From the NCBI GenBank assembly GCA_036160955.1, contig JAYYDJ010000100.1:1-9087 (forward strand): a DNA stretch of 9,087 nucleotides. The letters run 5' to 3'. The notes under the pieces were generated by a model, which worked only from the letters and a program-made list of their open reading frames with translations, was not told where the DNA came from and searched no databases. Shown here piece by piece: positions 1 to 7,131 of the stretch. Made by a program: the position numbers and the translations under genes. The DNA comes from GCA-2699365 sp036160955. Lineage in GTDB: Bacteria > Verrucomicrobiota > Verrucomicrobiia > Opitutales > Coraliomargaritaceae. Numbering within the stretch: the first letter of the stretch is position 1; each line of letters begins with the position of its first letter.

Positions 1-1480
1 TTGATCCAAGGTATTTAGCTAGAGGTGGAACGCGCCAAACTAATTCAGCAACGAAGGGCGGCACTGAATTCCAATGTATCTGGATTTGAGCAATTTGTTG
101 TTCGATGTCCTCACATAGGTCTAGCAGGGTGTAGTGGGTGCTGCTACTTATGGTCTGATTTGCTCTCAGCGCATTAATCCGTGAACTTAATTCTTTTAGT
201 GGTCTTAAAAAGCTTCTTGGTGCACCCGATACACTTAATTCTTCGTATGCGAATAGTAGTTCTGTAGCAGATAGTTCTATACTTAGTGCCTCAGCCGCGC
301 GCTGCGGCAAATTATGCGCTTCATCGACTATCAATAGGGTTTGTGATGGATCAAAACCGATGGTATCAGAGAATACGCCTCTAGATTGCGGAGAAAAAAC
401 GTAGTTCGTGTCTCCGATCCATATATCTGCATATGGGAGGCAAGACTTTGTCAAAGCGTAGGGGCATAGCCCATTTTTTGCACCGATATCTTTAGCATCC
501 TCAAGCTCAAAAGTTCCCTTTTTGAAGAGTTTACCTGGATGAATATCTGTATCATGCCTTATTTGTGTGCTTGTGCGCTCACATTGCTTATCTATAGAGC
601 ATGTATGCGTAGGCGTGTCTATGCTGTGTTCTTTTCGATTACGCATTTGCAAGTAGCGTATGGCTTCTGCTGACATGGCACGTAATTTTTTGATCGTTTC
701 TAATTGCCCAGTTGATTTACTACTTAAATAAATGCAGCGGCTATATACACCAAATTGCATATGACGAAGTGCGTGTTCTAGAACAATTCCAGTTTTTCCA
801 AATCCTGTGGGTGCTTCCAGTAGCACTGTTTTTGCCTGTAAGGCAGACTTTTTTAAAATTTTTTGTAACTGCGCCTGACCACCACGTAGTTTCTTATACG
901 CTGGTTTAATTTGGCATTCTTTAATAGCATTCAGTGAATTTCGACGCTCCTCCAAAAAAGGAATCATAGCGTTCAATTGACGTTCAAACATATCTTCTTT
1001 AGGCGAATCAATCTGTACTGTTTGCACTGTGCCCGTATCGATATCAATAAGCATTAATGAAGCACTTAAAACATTCCTGGTGTATTTTTTCTGTGTACTT
1101 GCCAGCCGTAAATAGATAGCAATTTGCGCGAAGTAATCGGGATAGAATTTAACTAAATCTTCTTCGGTTGATGGTAAGGTATGACGAATCGTTTTTATCT
1201 CTCTAATTAAATAGCCATTAGTGGTAGGAATTAATTGGTCCATACGGCCTTTAATCTTGAAAAGCCAATCTGAGTGCCGCCACTGTGCGCTGAGAGGAAT
1301 TTCGAAACGAGCATTGGGATGAGCATTTCTAGTTCGCTGCTCCATTGTCTGGTGCCAATCGCGCCCAATAGCTGCACGCCAATGACCGCTGCTGAAACGA
1401 TCTGTAATTAAATTATTTCTAAAACTGGCTAACTCACCCACATTTAGTTGTACACTACGCTCAACAGGATCAATTTGCAT
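1..1480 (-). CDS. RecB-like nuclease fused to XPD/DinG-family Fe-S DNA helicase (C-terminus beyond window)
   Basis: The frame is open from ATG 1480 to the window edge, giving 493 residues without a stop. Residues about 35-150 carry a full RecB/Cas4-type PD-(D/E)XK nuclease set: G39-x3-H43, GRMD with D81, E94-I-K96, and Q119-IAI-Y123. A superfamily 2 helicase follows. Its Walker A is EAPTGFGKT (K229), a motif Ia-like stretch lies around 250-261 (Q259), and Walker B is LLIVDEAH (D386-H389). Between the Walker motifs are four cysteines, C294, C300, C339 and C347, with a CPY context, which fit the [4Fe-4S] domain of XPD/DinG helicases. Family members unwind DNA 5'-3'. The fused nuclease suggests processing of flaps or repair intermediates in the cytoplasm, which is inference. 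Helicase motifs III-VI lie outside the window. It is transcribed divergently from the downstream decarboxylase gene and has no visible Shine-Dalgarno. Domain calls are strong; the biological role is unknown. Confidence 0.85.
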   Translation of the reverse strand, partial: MQIDPVERSVQLNVGELASFRNNLITDRFSSGHWRAAIGRDWHQTMEQRTRNAHPNARFEIPLSAQWRHSDWLFKIKGRMDQLIPTTNGYLIREIKTIRHTLPSTEEDLVKFYPDYFAQIAIYLRLASTQKKYTRNVLSASLMLIDIDTGTVQTVQIDSPKEDMFERQLNAMIPFLEERRNSLNAIKECQIKPAYKKLRGGQAQLQKILKKSALQAKTVLLEAPTGFGKTGIVLEHALRHMQFGVYSRCIYLSSKSTGQLETIKKLRAMSAEAIRYLQMRNRKEHSIDTPTHTCSIDKQCERTSTQIRHDTDIHPGKLFKKGTFELEDAKDIGAKNGLCPYALTKSCLPYADIWIGDTNYVFSPQSRGVFSDTIGFDPSQTLLIVDEAHNLPQRAAEALSIELSATELLFAYEELSVSGAPRSFLRPLKELSSRINALRANQTISSSTHYTLLDLCEDIEQQIAQIQIHWNSVPPFVAELVWRVPPLAKYLGS

Positions 1481-1599
1481 TTTATTTGGTTATTTTTGCT
1501 ATCCTTTTATGTGAGTATGAAACTGATAATTATTGTTTTCATCGCTTTTCATATAAGGTATGTTATTGTATTTTTCAGCAACCTATAAGTAGCATTAGT
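1481..1599. promoter_or_regulatory. Divergent intergenic control region
   Basis: This 119-bp AT-rich gap separates the starts of the helicase (leftward) and the UDP-glucuronate decarboxylase (rightward), so promoters for both probably lie here. TATAAG at 1552-1557 and at 1584-1589 could be rightward -10 boxes, but neither has a good -35 box at normal spacing. I therefore do not assign exact promoters. Confidence 0.35.
1518..1541. repeat. 24-bp imperfect palindrome, operator-like
   Basis: The element is symmetrical about 1529/1530. The outer arms TGAAA (1518-1522) and TTTCA (1537-1541) and the inner core ATAATTAT (1526-1533) all pair, giving 9 of 12 symmetrical positions. The part at 1524-1538 also resembles the Fur-type 7-1-7 pattern (TGATAAT-N-ATTATCA) at 11 of 14 positions. 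Its place between two divergent starts fits a regulator-binding site, but AT-rich DNA makes such symmetry fairly easy by chance. Confidence 0.3.
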
Positions 1600-2538
1600 A
1601 TGAGAATTTTAATAACAGGAGGGGCAGGTTTTTTAGGCAGTCACTTGTCAGATCGTTTATTGGCGCAAGGTCACGAAATAGTTTGCATGGATAACTTTTT
1701 CACCGGCAATAAGCGTAATATTCGTCATATTTTAGAACATCCTGATTTTGAGCTCATGCGCCATGATGTAATTGATCCATTTAAGATAGAAGTTGACCAG
1801 ATCTATAATTTAGCCTGTCCAGCATCACCGATACATTACCAGATCAATGCAATAAAGACCATTAAGACCTCCGTGATGGGCGCAATTAATTGCCTCGGAT
1901 TAGCAAAGCGCACCAATGCACGTGTTTTTCAGGCATCTACTTCCGAGTGCTATGGAGATCCTTCTGTTCATCCGCAACCAGAGGAATACTGGGGAAACGT
2001 TAACCCTATTGGTATAAGATCTTGTTATGATGAGGGAAAGCGATGTGCAGAAACTTTATTTATGGATTATCATCGGCAGAATGATGTCGATATACGAATT
2101 GCTAGAATTTTTAATACTTATGGCCCTCGAATGTGTCCTGATGATGGTCGGGTAGTCTCTAATTTTATCGTGCAAGCTCTGCGTGGCGATGCAATTACTG
2201 TCTATGGAGAGGGACAGCAAACACGCTCATTTTGTTACTGTGATGATTTAATCAGTGGATTTATAAAACTAATGAATCAGGAAGAGATAATGGGTCCTGT
2301 TAATATGGGTAATCCTAAGGAATTTACCATTTTGGATCTTGCTAAAAAAGTCATTTCTCAAACGGGAAGCTCTTCAAAAATTATACATAGGCCTTTGCCA
2401 CAAGATGATCCGAAGCAGCGTCAACCGGACATACAACTAGCGCGTGAAAAGTTAAATTGGGAACCGACCCTAAATCTAGAAGAGGGGCTAAAACCCACAA
2501 TTGAGTACTTTGAACAGATGCTCTTGGAGTCTCAATAG
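1600..2538 (+). CDS. uxs: UDP-glucuronate decarboxylase (UDP-xylose synthase)
   Basis: The 312-residue protein is an extended short-chain dehydrogenase/reductase that converts UDP-glucuronate to UDP-xylose, using bound NAD+ in an oxidation, decarboxylation and reduction cycle. The Rossmann motif TGGAGFLGSH is at residues 6-15 and the NAD-ribose acid is probably D31. The catalytic segment STSECYGD spans 113-120, with S115/E116, and YDEGK gives Y143 and K147. NPIGIRSCYDEGKR (135-148), RIFNTYGPRM (169-178) and EGQQTRSFCY (204-213) are characteristic of this subfamily. The ATG at 1600 puts the Rossmann motif at the usual distance from the N-terminus. An in-frame ATG at 1486 would add 38 residues that do not resemble the family. 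Length matches short, soluble bacterial UXS enzymes with no membrane segment. UDP-xylose would feed lipopolysaccharide or capsule sugars, but no glycosyltransferase is nearby. The 3' end overlaps the convergent MFS gene by 7 bp. Confidence 0.93.
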   Translation: MRILITGGAGFLGSHLSDRLLAQGHEIVCMDNFFTGNKRNIRHILEHPDFELMRHDVIDPFKIEVDQIYNLACPASPIHYQINAIKTIKTSVMGAINCLGLAKRTNARVFQASTSECYGDPSVHPQPEEYWGNVNPIGIRSCYDEGKRCAETLFMDYHRQNDVDIRIARIFNTYGPRMCPDDGRVVSNFIVQALRGDAITVYGEGQQTRSFCYCDDLISGFIKLMNQEEIMGPVNMGNPKEFTILDLAKKVISQTGSSSKIIHRPLPQDDPKQRQPDIQLAREKLNWEPTLNLEEGLKPTIEYFEQMLLESQ

Positions 2539-3743
2539 TTGATTCTCTGTTTTCTGAGACGTTGATTATTGCGAGCGCATTCAAATAATATGATTGCGGT
2601 GGCAATTAGTCCCATTCCTACAATTGCCACAATTTTAGGTGTTGATAGTGCTAATATCCAATAGCCGATAAAAGGAGCTAAAGTCCCGCGTAGTCCTGTA
2701 AGAGCCATGTGAATACTCATATATGCAGAAGCGGATTCTCGAGGCGCTATTTTAGTCACCCAGAGTCCCCAGAAGATCTTCCCTCCACCCATTGCTACGC
2801 CTTGGAATGCCATGGCTACTCCAAGTACGACAATATTTTTACTAAAGAAAAATAATCCTACACTTAGCAAAAAGAATATATTTAGCAGGTTACGTGTGGT
2901 TACGAAGTGAAGTTTATCGAAAAAGTGCCCCCAGATGTGCGTACTTAATAGGCGAGCTATCGCAGGGATCATGATCATTAAGACTGCTATTGTTTTGTTA
3001 CTAGCATGAATATCGAATTGGCTGGATGCGAGGTATTCGACACGGATGGGAAGGGTAATTAAATTACCCATTCCTAAGAGCATCCAACTTCCTAGCAAAT
3101 AGCCGAATAGCTTATCTGTCCATATAAGTCTGAGATTGCTCCATGGATTACCTGTGTTTTCTTTCGATAGTGATGGACATGGTATTGGCTTTAGTGCCCA
3201 GGCACATACAACAGCAGCAAAGAACATTATTACGAAAATATAACGAAAATACTGAATATTTTTATCAAGACATTCACCTCCAAGCCAAGCAAAGATGATC
3301 GTACTAAATGCGATTAACACTAGGGGTGTTGTAACGCGCTGTCCTCTTTCATTTTCGGAGTAGTTATTTGCATATACTTGAAGCATCAAAGGACCGTGCT
3401 GAACGGATGCCATCTGACTACCAATAATGCAGATGGTGAATGTTATTAAATCATATCCTATACTAGCCCCTGCAATGAGTAACGCAGTACACACAAAGAT
3501 TAGAGCGCATGCTTTTGCGGGAGCCATGCCAATGCGCGTTATTATATAAAGCGTTAGTGGGGTAAGTAAAAATCCGATTGGTCCCGCACCAGCTATAAAT
3601 GCTTTAATAGATTCTGGAGCATTGTAATATCGAATCGCAATTAGAAGAGGAAATGCCTGCCATCCGGCCTCAAGAATACCCATGAATGGCGCGCGAATTT
3701 TATCGCGCCTATAGGTAATATCAGCTGCTAAATCTTTAGCCAT
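2532..3743 (-). CDS. Major facilitator superfamily (MFS) transporter
   Basis: The 403-residue protein has about twelve hydrophobic segments, near residues 22-40, 48-68, 79-95, 100-123, 138-156, 167-185, 215-235, 250-268, 285-300, 304-322, 340-360 and 367-387. A longer polar loop (about 186-210) separates the two halves, as in MFS inner-membrane carriers. GHFFDKLHFVTTRN (272-285) resembles the MFS motif-A loop between helices 8 and 9, and ERGQR (132-136) lies in the loop after helix 4. The basic C-terminal tail (RNNQRLRKQR) should face the cytoplasm. The substrate cannot be read from the sequence, and neither neighbour gives a clear clue. It could be a sugar, nucleoside or drug carrier. An A-rich AAAGAA stretch before the ATG is at best a weak ribosome site. 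The gene lies 92 bp downstream of nadA on the same strand, so some read-through is possible. Confidence 0.85.
   Translation of the reverse strand: MAKDLAADITYRRDKIRAPFMGILEAGWQAFPLLIAIRYYNAPESIKAFIAGAGPIGFLLTPLTLYIITRIGMAPAKACALIFVCTALLIAGASIGYDLITFTICIIGSQMASVQHGPLMLQVYANNYSENERGQRVTTPLVLIAFSTIIFAWLGGECLDKNIQYFRYIFVIMFFAAVVCAWALKPIPCPSLSKENTGNPWSNLRLIWTDKLFGYLLGSWMLLGMGNLITLPIRVEYLASSQFDIHASNKTIAVLMIMIPAIARLLSTHIWGHFFDKLHFVTTRNLLNIFFLLSVGLFFFSKNIVVLGVAMAFQGVAMGGGKIFWGLWVTKIAPRESASAYMSIHMALTGLRGTLAPFIGYWILALSTPKIVAIVGMGLIATAIILFECARNNQRLRKQRINY
3688..3709. repeat. GC-rich hairpin inside the 5' coding region of the MFS gene
   Basis: GCGCGA (3691-3696) and TCGCGC (3703-3708) are perfect inverted arms around a 6-base AT loop. 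GGCGCG/CGCGCC (3688-3693 and 3704-3709) is an alternative 6-bp pairing in another register. In the mRNA this begins about 35 nucleotides after the start codon, over residues 12-18. It stands out in an AT-rich gene and could slow early translation, but its arginine and alanine codons alone might explain it. Confidence 0.3.
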
Positions 3744-3815
3744 AAATTTCTTTTTTATGACAGATAGATAATGAAGAATTAGTACTCTAGAGCGTAGAAG
3801 TATTTTTCCTGCCCG

Positions 3816-3833
3816 CTGACATTTTAATATCAG
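3816..3833. repeat. Short hairpin just after nadA
   Basis: CTGACATT and AATATCAG form an imperfect inverted repeat (one G-T pair) that begins 2 bases beyond the nadA stop. It could act as a transcript end or processing hairpin for nadA. There is no U-run after it on the minus strand, so it is not a standard intrinsic terminator. Confidence 0.25.
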
Positions 3834-3835
3834 AC

Positions 3836-4822
3836 TTACTTACTCCATTCTAGCATACGTTTAATGGGTATATATGCCTGCTTGCGAATCTCTTCTTGCA
3901 TAGATATCTGTGGGCTTAATTCATTTAAGCAATCTCGAAGTTTCTCAATTGTATTCATCTTCATAAAGCGGCATTCATTACAAGCGCAACTGTCTGTTGG
4001 CCCTGCAATGAATGTTTTATTCGGCACTTCGCGTTGCAGTCGATGGATCATACCTGGCTCAGTAACTACAATAAATTCTTTTGCAGCACTTTTCTGGCAA
4101 AAGCCAATCATCTTTTCTGTGCTGCAGACTTCATCTGCGTTATCACGCACAGTTTCTACGCATTCAGGATGGGCTACGACGACTGCTTGTGGAAACTGAA
4201 TTTTGATCTTTTCAATTGCCTGCTGAGTAAAAAGCACATGAGCATAACATGAACCTGGCCATAACTTCATCGACCGACCTGTTTGTTTTGCGACCCATTG
4301 GCCTAAATTTTGGTCGGGTACAAAAAGTATCTCTTTGTCAGTTGGAACTTGTTCAATGATTCTTTTTGCATTACCACTTGTGCAAATTACATCACAGAGT
4401 GCTTTGACTGCCGCTGAACAATTAATATAAGCAACCACGTAAGTGTTAGGGTTCTTCTTTTTATATTCAGCGAGTTGCCCAGCTGGACATGAATCTGCCA
4501 GCGAGCATCCAGCTTCCATATCTGGCAAGACAACTGTTTTTGATGGATTTACAATTTTTGCTGTTTCTGCCATAAAATGAACCCCACAAAAAACAATAAC
4601 CGCTTCATCTGCTGCCTCTGCTTTGTAAGCAAGTCCAAGTGAGTCTCCCACATAGTCCGCAATGCGTTGAATGGCATCGACTTGGTAATTGTGCGCTAAT
4701 ATAATCGCATTACGCTCTGACTTTAAGCGTAACACTTCTTGTTGAATAGGTGTTAGCGGTACGTCTTTCCCTACTTTAGGTTTATAGACGAGTGGTTCGT
4801 AGTTGAGTGTGTTTATACTCAT
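3836..4822 (-). CDS. nadA: Quinolinate synthase A
   Basis: This 328-residue cytoplasmic [4Fe-4S] enzyme condenses iminoaspartate with dihydroxyacetone phosphate to make quinolinate in de novo NAD synthesis. The three-fold NadA architecture is visible. ILAHNYQ (41-47) begins domain 1, and the likely cluster ligands are C106 in AGCSLADSCP, C221 in HPEC and C284 in CNECRFMKMN. These correspond to the GC-, HPEC- and CPWMAMN-type sites of known NadA proteins. GDSLGLAY (59-66) and FCGVHFMAETAKI (78-90) are also family hallmarks. The extra C279/C281 next to C284 gives the Cys-rich pattern seen in some NadA enzymes, proposed there to be redox sensitive. The length is normal and the protein appears intact. 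nadB and nadC are not in the window, so it is not in a local nad operon. The ATG at 4822 has no visible Shine-Dalgarno upstream. Confidence 0.96.
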   Translation of the reverse strand: MSINTLNYEPLVYKPKVGKDVPLTPIQQEVLRLKSERNAIILAHNYQVDAIQRIADYVGDSLGLAYKAEAADEAVIVFCGVHFMAETAKIVNPSKTVVLPDMEAGCSLADSCPAGQLAEYKKKNPNTYVVAYINCSAAVKALCDVICTSGNAKRIIEQVPTDKEILFVPDQNLGQWVAKQTGRSMKLWPGSCYAHVLFTQQAIEKIKIQFPQAVVVAHPECVETVRDNADEVCSTEKMIGFCQKSAAKEFIVVTEPGMIHRLQREVPNKTFIAGPTDSCACNECRFMKMNTIEKLRDCLNELSPQISMQEEIRKQAYIPIKRMLEWSK

Positions 4823-4933
4823 GTTAGTGTAATTAATAAATTACTAAAATTCATGCCGCTAGCAAATGAAGTCAAGGCACGTTAGTTCTTATGCGTTTTT
4901 ACTAAGAGATTGTGAAGGACTACTGCTATTATG

Positions 4934-4980
4934 GGTAGCTACAGATGCGCTTATTTCATGGAAGTAATTCGCGAGCTACC
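4934..4980. repeat. Nested inverted repeat at the 3' end of the transketolase gene
   Basis: The outer arms GGTAGCT (4934-4940) and AGCTACC (4974-4980) are perfect complements. Inside, TTATTTC (4951-4957) pairs with GAAGTAA (4961-4967) with one G-T pair around a 3-base loop. CGC (4948-4950) and GCG (4971-4973) can add a further block. The structure spans the transketolase stop codon (4956-4958). It may mark transcript termination or protect the 3' end, but it lacks a U-run. Confidence 0.3.
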
Positions 4981-6950
4981 TGTACTACGTTTTCTATATT
5001 CATGCCTAACACATCCATTGCTTGATCTCCTGGGGCAGATAAACCGAAGCGATCAATGCAAACGGTTCTTCCTTCGAGACCTACATAACCTCCCCAACAG
5101 TTTGAAACACCAGCTTCAACAGCAACTCTTGCCCTACAATCAATCGGTATAATACTCTCTATGTAGTCAGTACTTTGTCGTTCGAATCGTTCGAAGCAGG
5201 GCATAGACACCACGCGCACTGTGTCACCAATTTGATCTGCAGCAGCGATTGCAAGTTGTAGTTCAGATCCAGTTGCTATAATAATTAACTTGAGCGAGCT
5301 TCTTTCGTGTTTTGCCACATAACCACCACGAAGAGTTCCTTCTCGGCGTGATGCCGCGCTTAAGTCTGAATTAGATGGCACCGCTTGACGTGTGAAAACA
5401 AGGGCAGTGGGTCCATCTCTACGAGATAAAGCGGCTGCATAGGCACCAGCTACTTCTTCTGCATCGGCGGGGCGTATAACATCTAGATTTGGAATTACGC
5501 GCAAGCCACTTACGGTCTCGACGGGTTGGTGGGTCGGCCCATCTTCTCCAACCCCTACAGAGTCATGGGTAAAAATATAAGTAACTGGTAGTTTCGCTAG
5601 CGCAGCTAGGCGAATAGCGGGCCTTAGGTAGTCCGCAAACACTAGAAAAGTAGCACTACTAGCACTAAAAATACCATCGTAAGCAATGCCATTACAGATT
5701 GCACCCATTGCATGTTCACGAATACCAAACCAGATGTTACGACCAGTATAATCCTGTGCTGAACAATCACCAGCATCTTTAATATAATTTTTAGTGGATC
5801 CGTACAAATCGGCAGATCCAGTTATTAATTGCGGAATCGCCCGGGCAACTGATTGCATTACCGTGCCTCCAGTTTCGCGTGTGGCAGCATTTGTATCCAA
5901 GGAGAATTCAGGAATTTTATTTAGTAAGTCTTTAGGAATATCTTGATCGATACCGGCTTTTAATTCTGCGGCTAGTATCGGGTTATCTTTTTGCCATGCC
6001 AAATAAGTTTCCTCCCATTTTTCGTAAATATTTTGAGCCGCATTTTGAAGATTTTTAAAATGCTCACGCACGTCAGGAGATATGTAAAATAGCTCCTTGG
6101 GTAATCCTAACCCTAGACGAGCTGTTTCTGCAAATTTGGCTCCACCCTCTCCATGGCCTCCAGCAGTACCTGCTACTTCAGGAATACCACGAGCGATTTC
6201 TGTCTTCGCTATTATTACCTTAGGTTTGCCATTATCGTTCGCTTTAGCGTGTGCAAGAGCCTCAGTGATTGCTTCAAAATCATGTCCATCAATAGTTACA
6301 GCCTCCCATCCTTGCGAGTTAAAGTAAGATGAAGCATCTTCGCTTTGAGTTCGTTCTGCCATGGCATCTAAAGTGACATCATTGGAATCATAAATTAGAA
6401 TGAGGTTGTCTAGCTGTAAGTGCCCAGCAAAGGCAATTGATTCTTTTGCGACTCCTTCTTGCAGGCAACCATCGCCATGAATGGCAATGATATGATGATC
6501 AAAGATAATGTGCTCTTTAGTATTGAATTTGGCTGCAGCACGTTTGCCTGATAATGCGTAGCCAACTGCATTTCCAATGCCTTGTCCAAGTGGTCCAGTT
6601 GTCGCTTCTACTCCCACGGTATCTCCATACTCGGGGTGCCCTGGAGTTTCTGAACCTAGTACTCGGAATTTTTTAATTGCTTGTATCGGCAAGTCATAGC
6701 CAGAGATGTGTAACCAACTATATAAAAACATAGATCCATGGCCCCCAGATAAAATAAATCGGTCACGATTCAACCAGCTAGGCATATTTGGATTGTGGCG
6801 TAGGCCTTGATCTGCGTACAGAACAGCCCCTATTTCTGCGCAACCGAGAGGTAGGCCAAGATGGCCAGAGTTGCAGGAGTGGATTGCATCAATTGCTAGA
6901 CCACGAGCTTGTGCGGCTGCATTACTAAGAAGTACTTTTTTTTGAGTCAT
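4956..6950 (-). CDS. tkt: Transketolase
   Basis: The 664-residue thiamine-diphosphate enzyme moves two-carbon ketol units between sugar phosphates in the non-oxidative pentose phosphate pathway. The N-terminal ThDP/Mg domain has H30 (SGHLGLP), GGHGS with H71, GDG 159-161 and N190, the D160/N190 pair fitting the Mg ligands. H266 lies in GGHGEGG. The pyrimidine-binding domain carries the catalytic glutamate E412 in GIREHAM, then HDSVGVGEDGPTHQPVE (462-478) with H474. The C-terminal domain follows from about residue 540. The ATG at 6950 gives the normal family length and a normal N-terminus. An in-frame start at 7031 would add 27 basic residues and would lie beyond the best promoter candidate, so I reject it. 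The GGHGEGGAKF segment differs from the SHGAPLG type of enterobacterial enzymes. hisI is divergent upstream, and nadA lies 133 bp downstream on the same strand. Confidence 0.96.
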   Translation of the reverse strand: MTQKKVLLSNAAAQARGLAIDAIHSCNSGHLGLPLGCAEIGAVLYADQGLRHNPNMPSWLNRDRFILSGGHGSMFLYSWLHISGYDLPIQAIKKFRVLGSETPGHPEYGDTVGVEATTGPLGQGIGNAVGYALSGKRAAAKFNTKEHIIFDHHIIAIHGDGCLQEGVAKESIAFAGHLQLDNLILIYDSNDVTLDAMAERTQSEDASSYFNSQGWEAVTIDGHDFEAITEALAHAKANDNGKPKVIIAKTEIARGIPEVAGTAGGHGEGGAKFAETARLGLGLPKELFYISPDVREHFKNLQNAAQNIYEKWEETYLAWQKDNPILAAELKAGIDQDIPKDLLNKIPEFSLDTNAATRETGGTVMQSVARAIPQLITGSADLYGSTKNYIKDAGDCSAQDYTGRNIWFGIREHAMGAICNGIAYDGIFSASSATFLVFADYLRPAIRLAALAKLPVTYIFTHDSVGVGEDGPTHQPVETVSGLRVIPNLDVIRPADAEEVAGAYAAALSRRDGPTALVFTRQAVPSNSDLSAASRREGTLRGGYVAKHERSSLKLIIIATGSELQLAIAAADQIGDTVRVVSMPCFERFERQSTDYIESIIPIDCRARVAVEAGVSNCWGGYVGLEGRTVCIDRFGLSAPGDQAMDVLGMNIENVVQVARELLP

Positions 6951-6989
6951 AAATATTTTAGGCAGTTCTCGCTCAATTTTTTTAAGATT

Positions 6990-7017
6990 TTTATAAAATA
7001 GCTCCCTGTACAGTGAA
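6990..7017 (-). promoter_or_regulatory. Candidate sigma-70-type promoter for tkt
   Basis: Read on the minus strand, TTCACT (7017-7012) is a 4/6 match to the -35 box and TATAAA (6995-6990) a 5/6 match to the -10 box, separated by 16 bp. Transcription would start near 6983 and leave a leader of about 30 nucleotides before the ATG at 6950. This supports that start over the one at 7031. Confidence 0.35.
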
Positions 7018-7053
7018 GATCTTATTAGCAAGGAAAAGAATAATCTACTGTAC
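7008..7053. repeat. Inverted repeat overlapping the tkt promoter candidate
   Basis: GTACAGT (7008-7014) and ACTGTAC (7047-7053) are perfect 7-bp inverted copies separated by 32 bp. The left copy overlaps the candidate -35 box of tkt. Half-sites about three to four helical turns apart could bind a regulator dimer or tetramer. A 7-bp match in a gap this size can also arise by chance. Confidence 0.3.
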
Positions 7054-7131
7054 TTAATGAATTTATTAATATGTTTTTCTATCTGGAATTCAGACTCGAC
7101 TTGGACTTCATGCTAATTGTAGATACATACT

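Larger units (their letters stand above)
6951..7131. promoter_or_regulatory. Divergent tkt-hisI intergenic region
   Basis: This 181-bp AT-rich gap must supply promoters for tkt (leftward) and hisI (rightward). It contains the tkt promoter candidate and inverted repeat listed separately. For hisI, TTGGAC (7101-7106) sits 17 bp before TACATA (7124-7129), but that -10 match is poor and lies almost at the start codon, so I do not call it. No RNA gene or short conserved-looking ORF is visible. Confidence 0.4.

Noticed and set aside
712..909. Plus-strand 65-codon ORF
   Set aside because: It lies opposite the Walker A region of the helicase and has no start signal or recognisable content; a shadow frame.
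1..1480. CRISPR-associated Cas4 or type IV DinG assignment for the nuclease-helicase
   Set aside because: Cas4-like and DinG-like domains suggested this, but there is no array or other cas gene nearby, and the Cas4 Fe-S cysteines are not evident in the nuclease part.
1486..1599. N-terminal extension of the UDP-glucuronate decarboxylase from ATG 1486
   Set aside because: The 38 added residues have no family resemblance and would put the NAD-binding motif far from the N-terminus. They also cover the divergent control region.
3864..4252. Two plus-strand ORFs opposite nadA
   Set aside because: Both are antisense to the conserved cysteine-containing part of NadA and look like shadows. The same holds for plus-strand frames at 4931-5152 and 6097-6327 and the minus frame at 2381-2605.
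4823..4955. Riboswitch or small RNA between tkt and nadA
   Set aside because: The 133-bp gap is AT-rich, and apart from the inverted repeat reaching in from the tkt end I see no conserved-looking fold, no U-run terminator and no known motif.
6951..7031. 27-residue extension of transketolase from 7031
   Set aside because: It exceeds the family's usual start, is unlike known N-termini, and lies over the promoter candidate.
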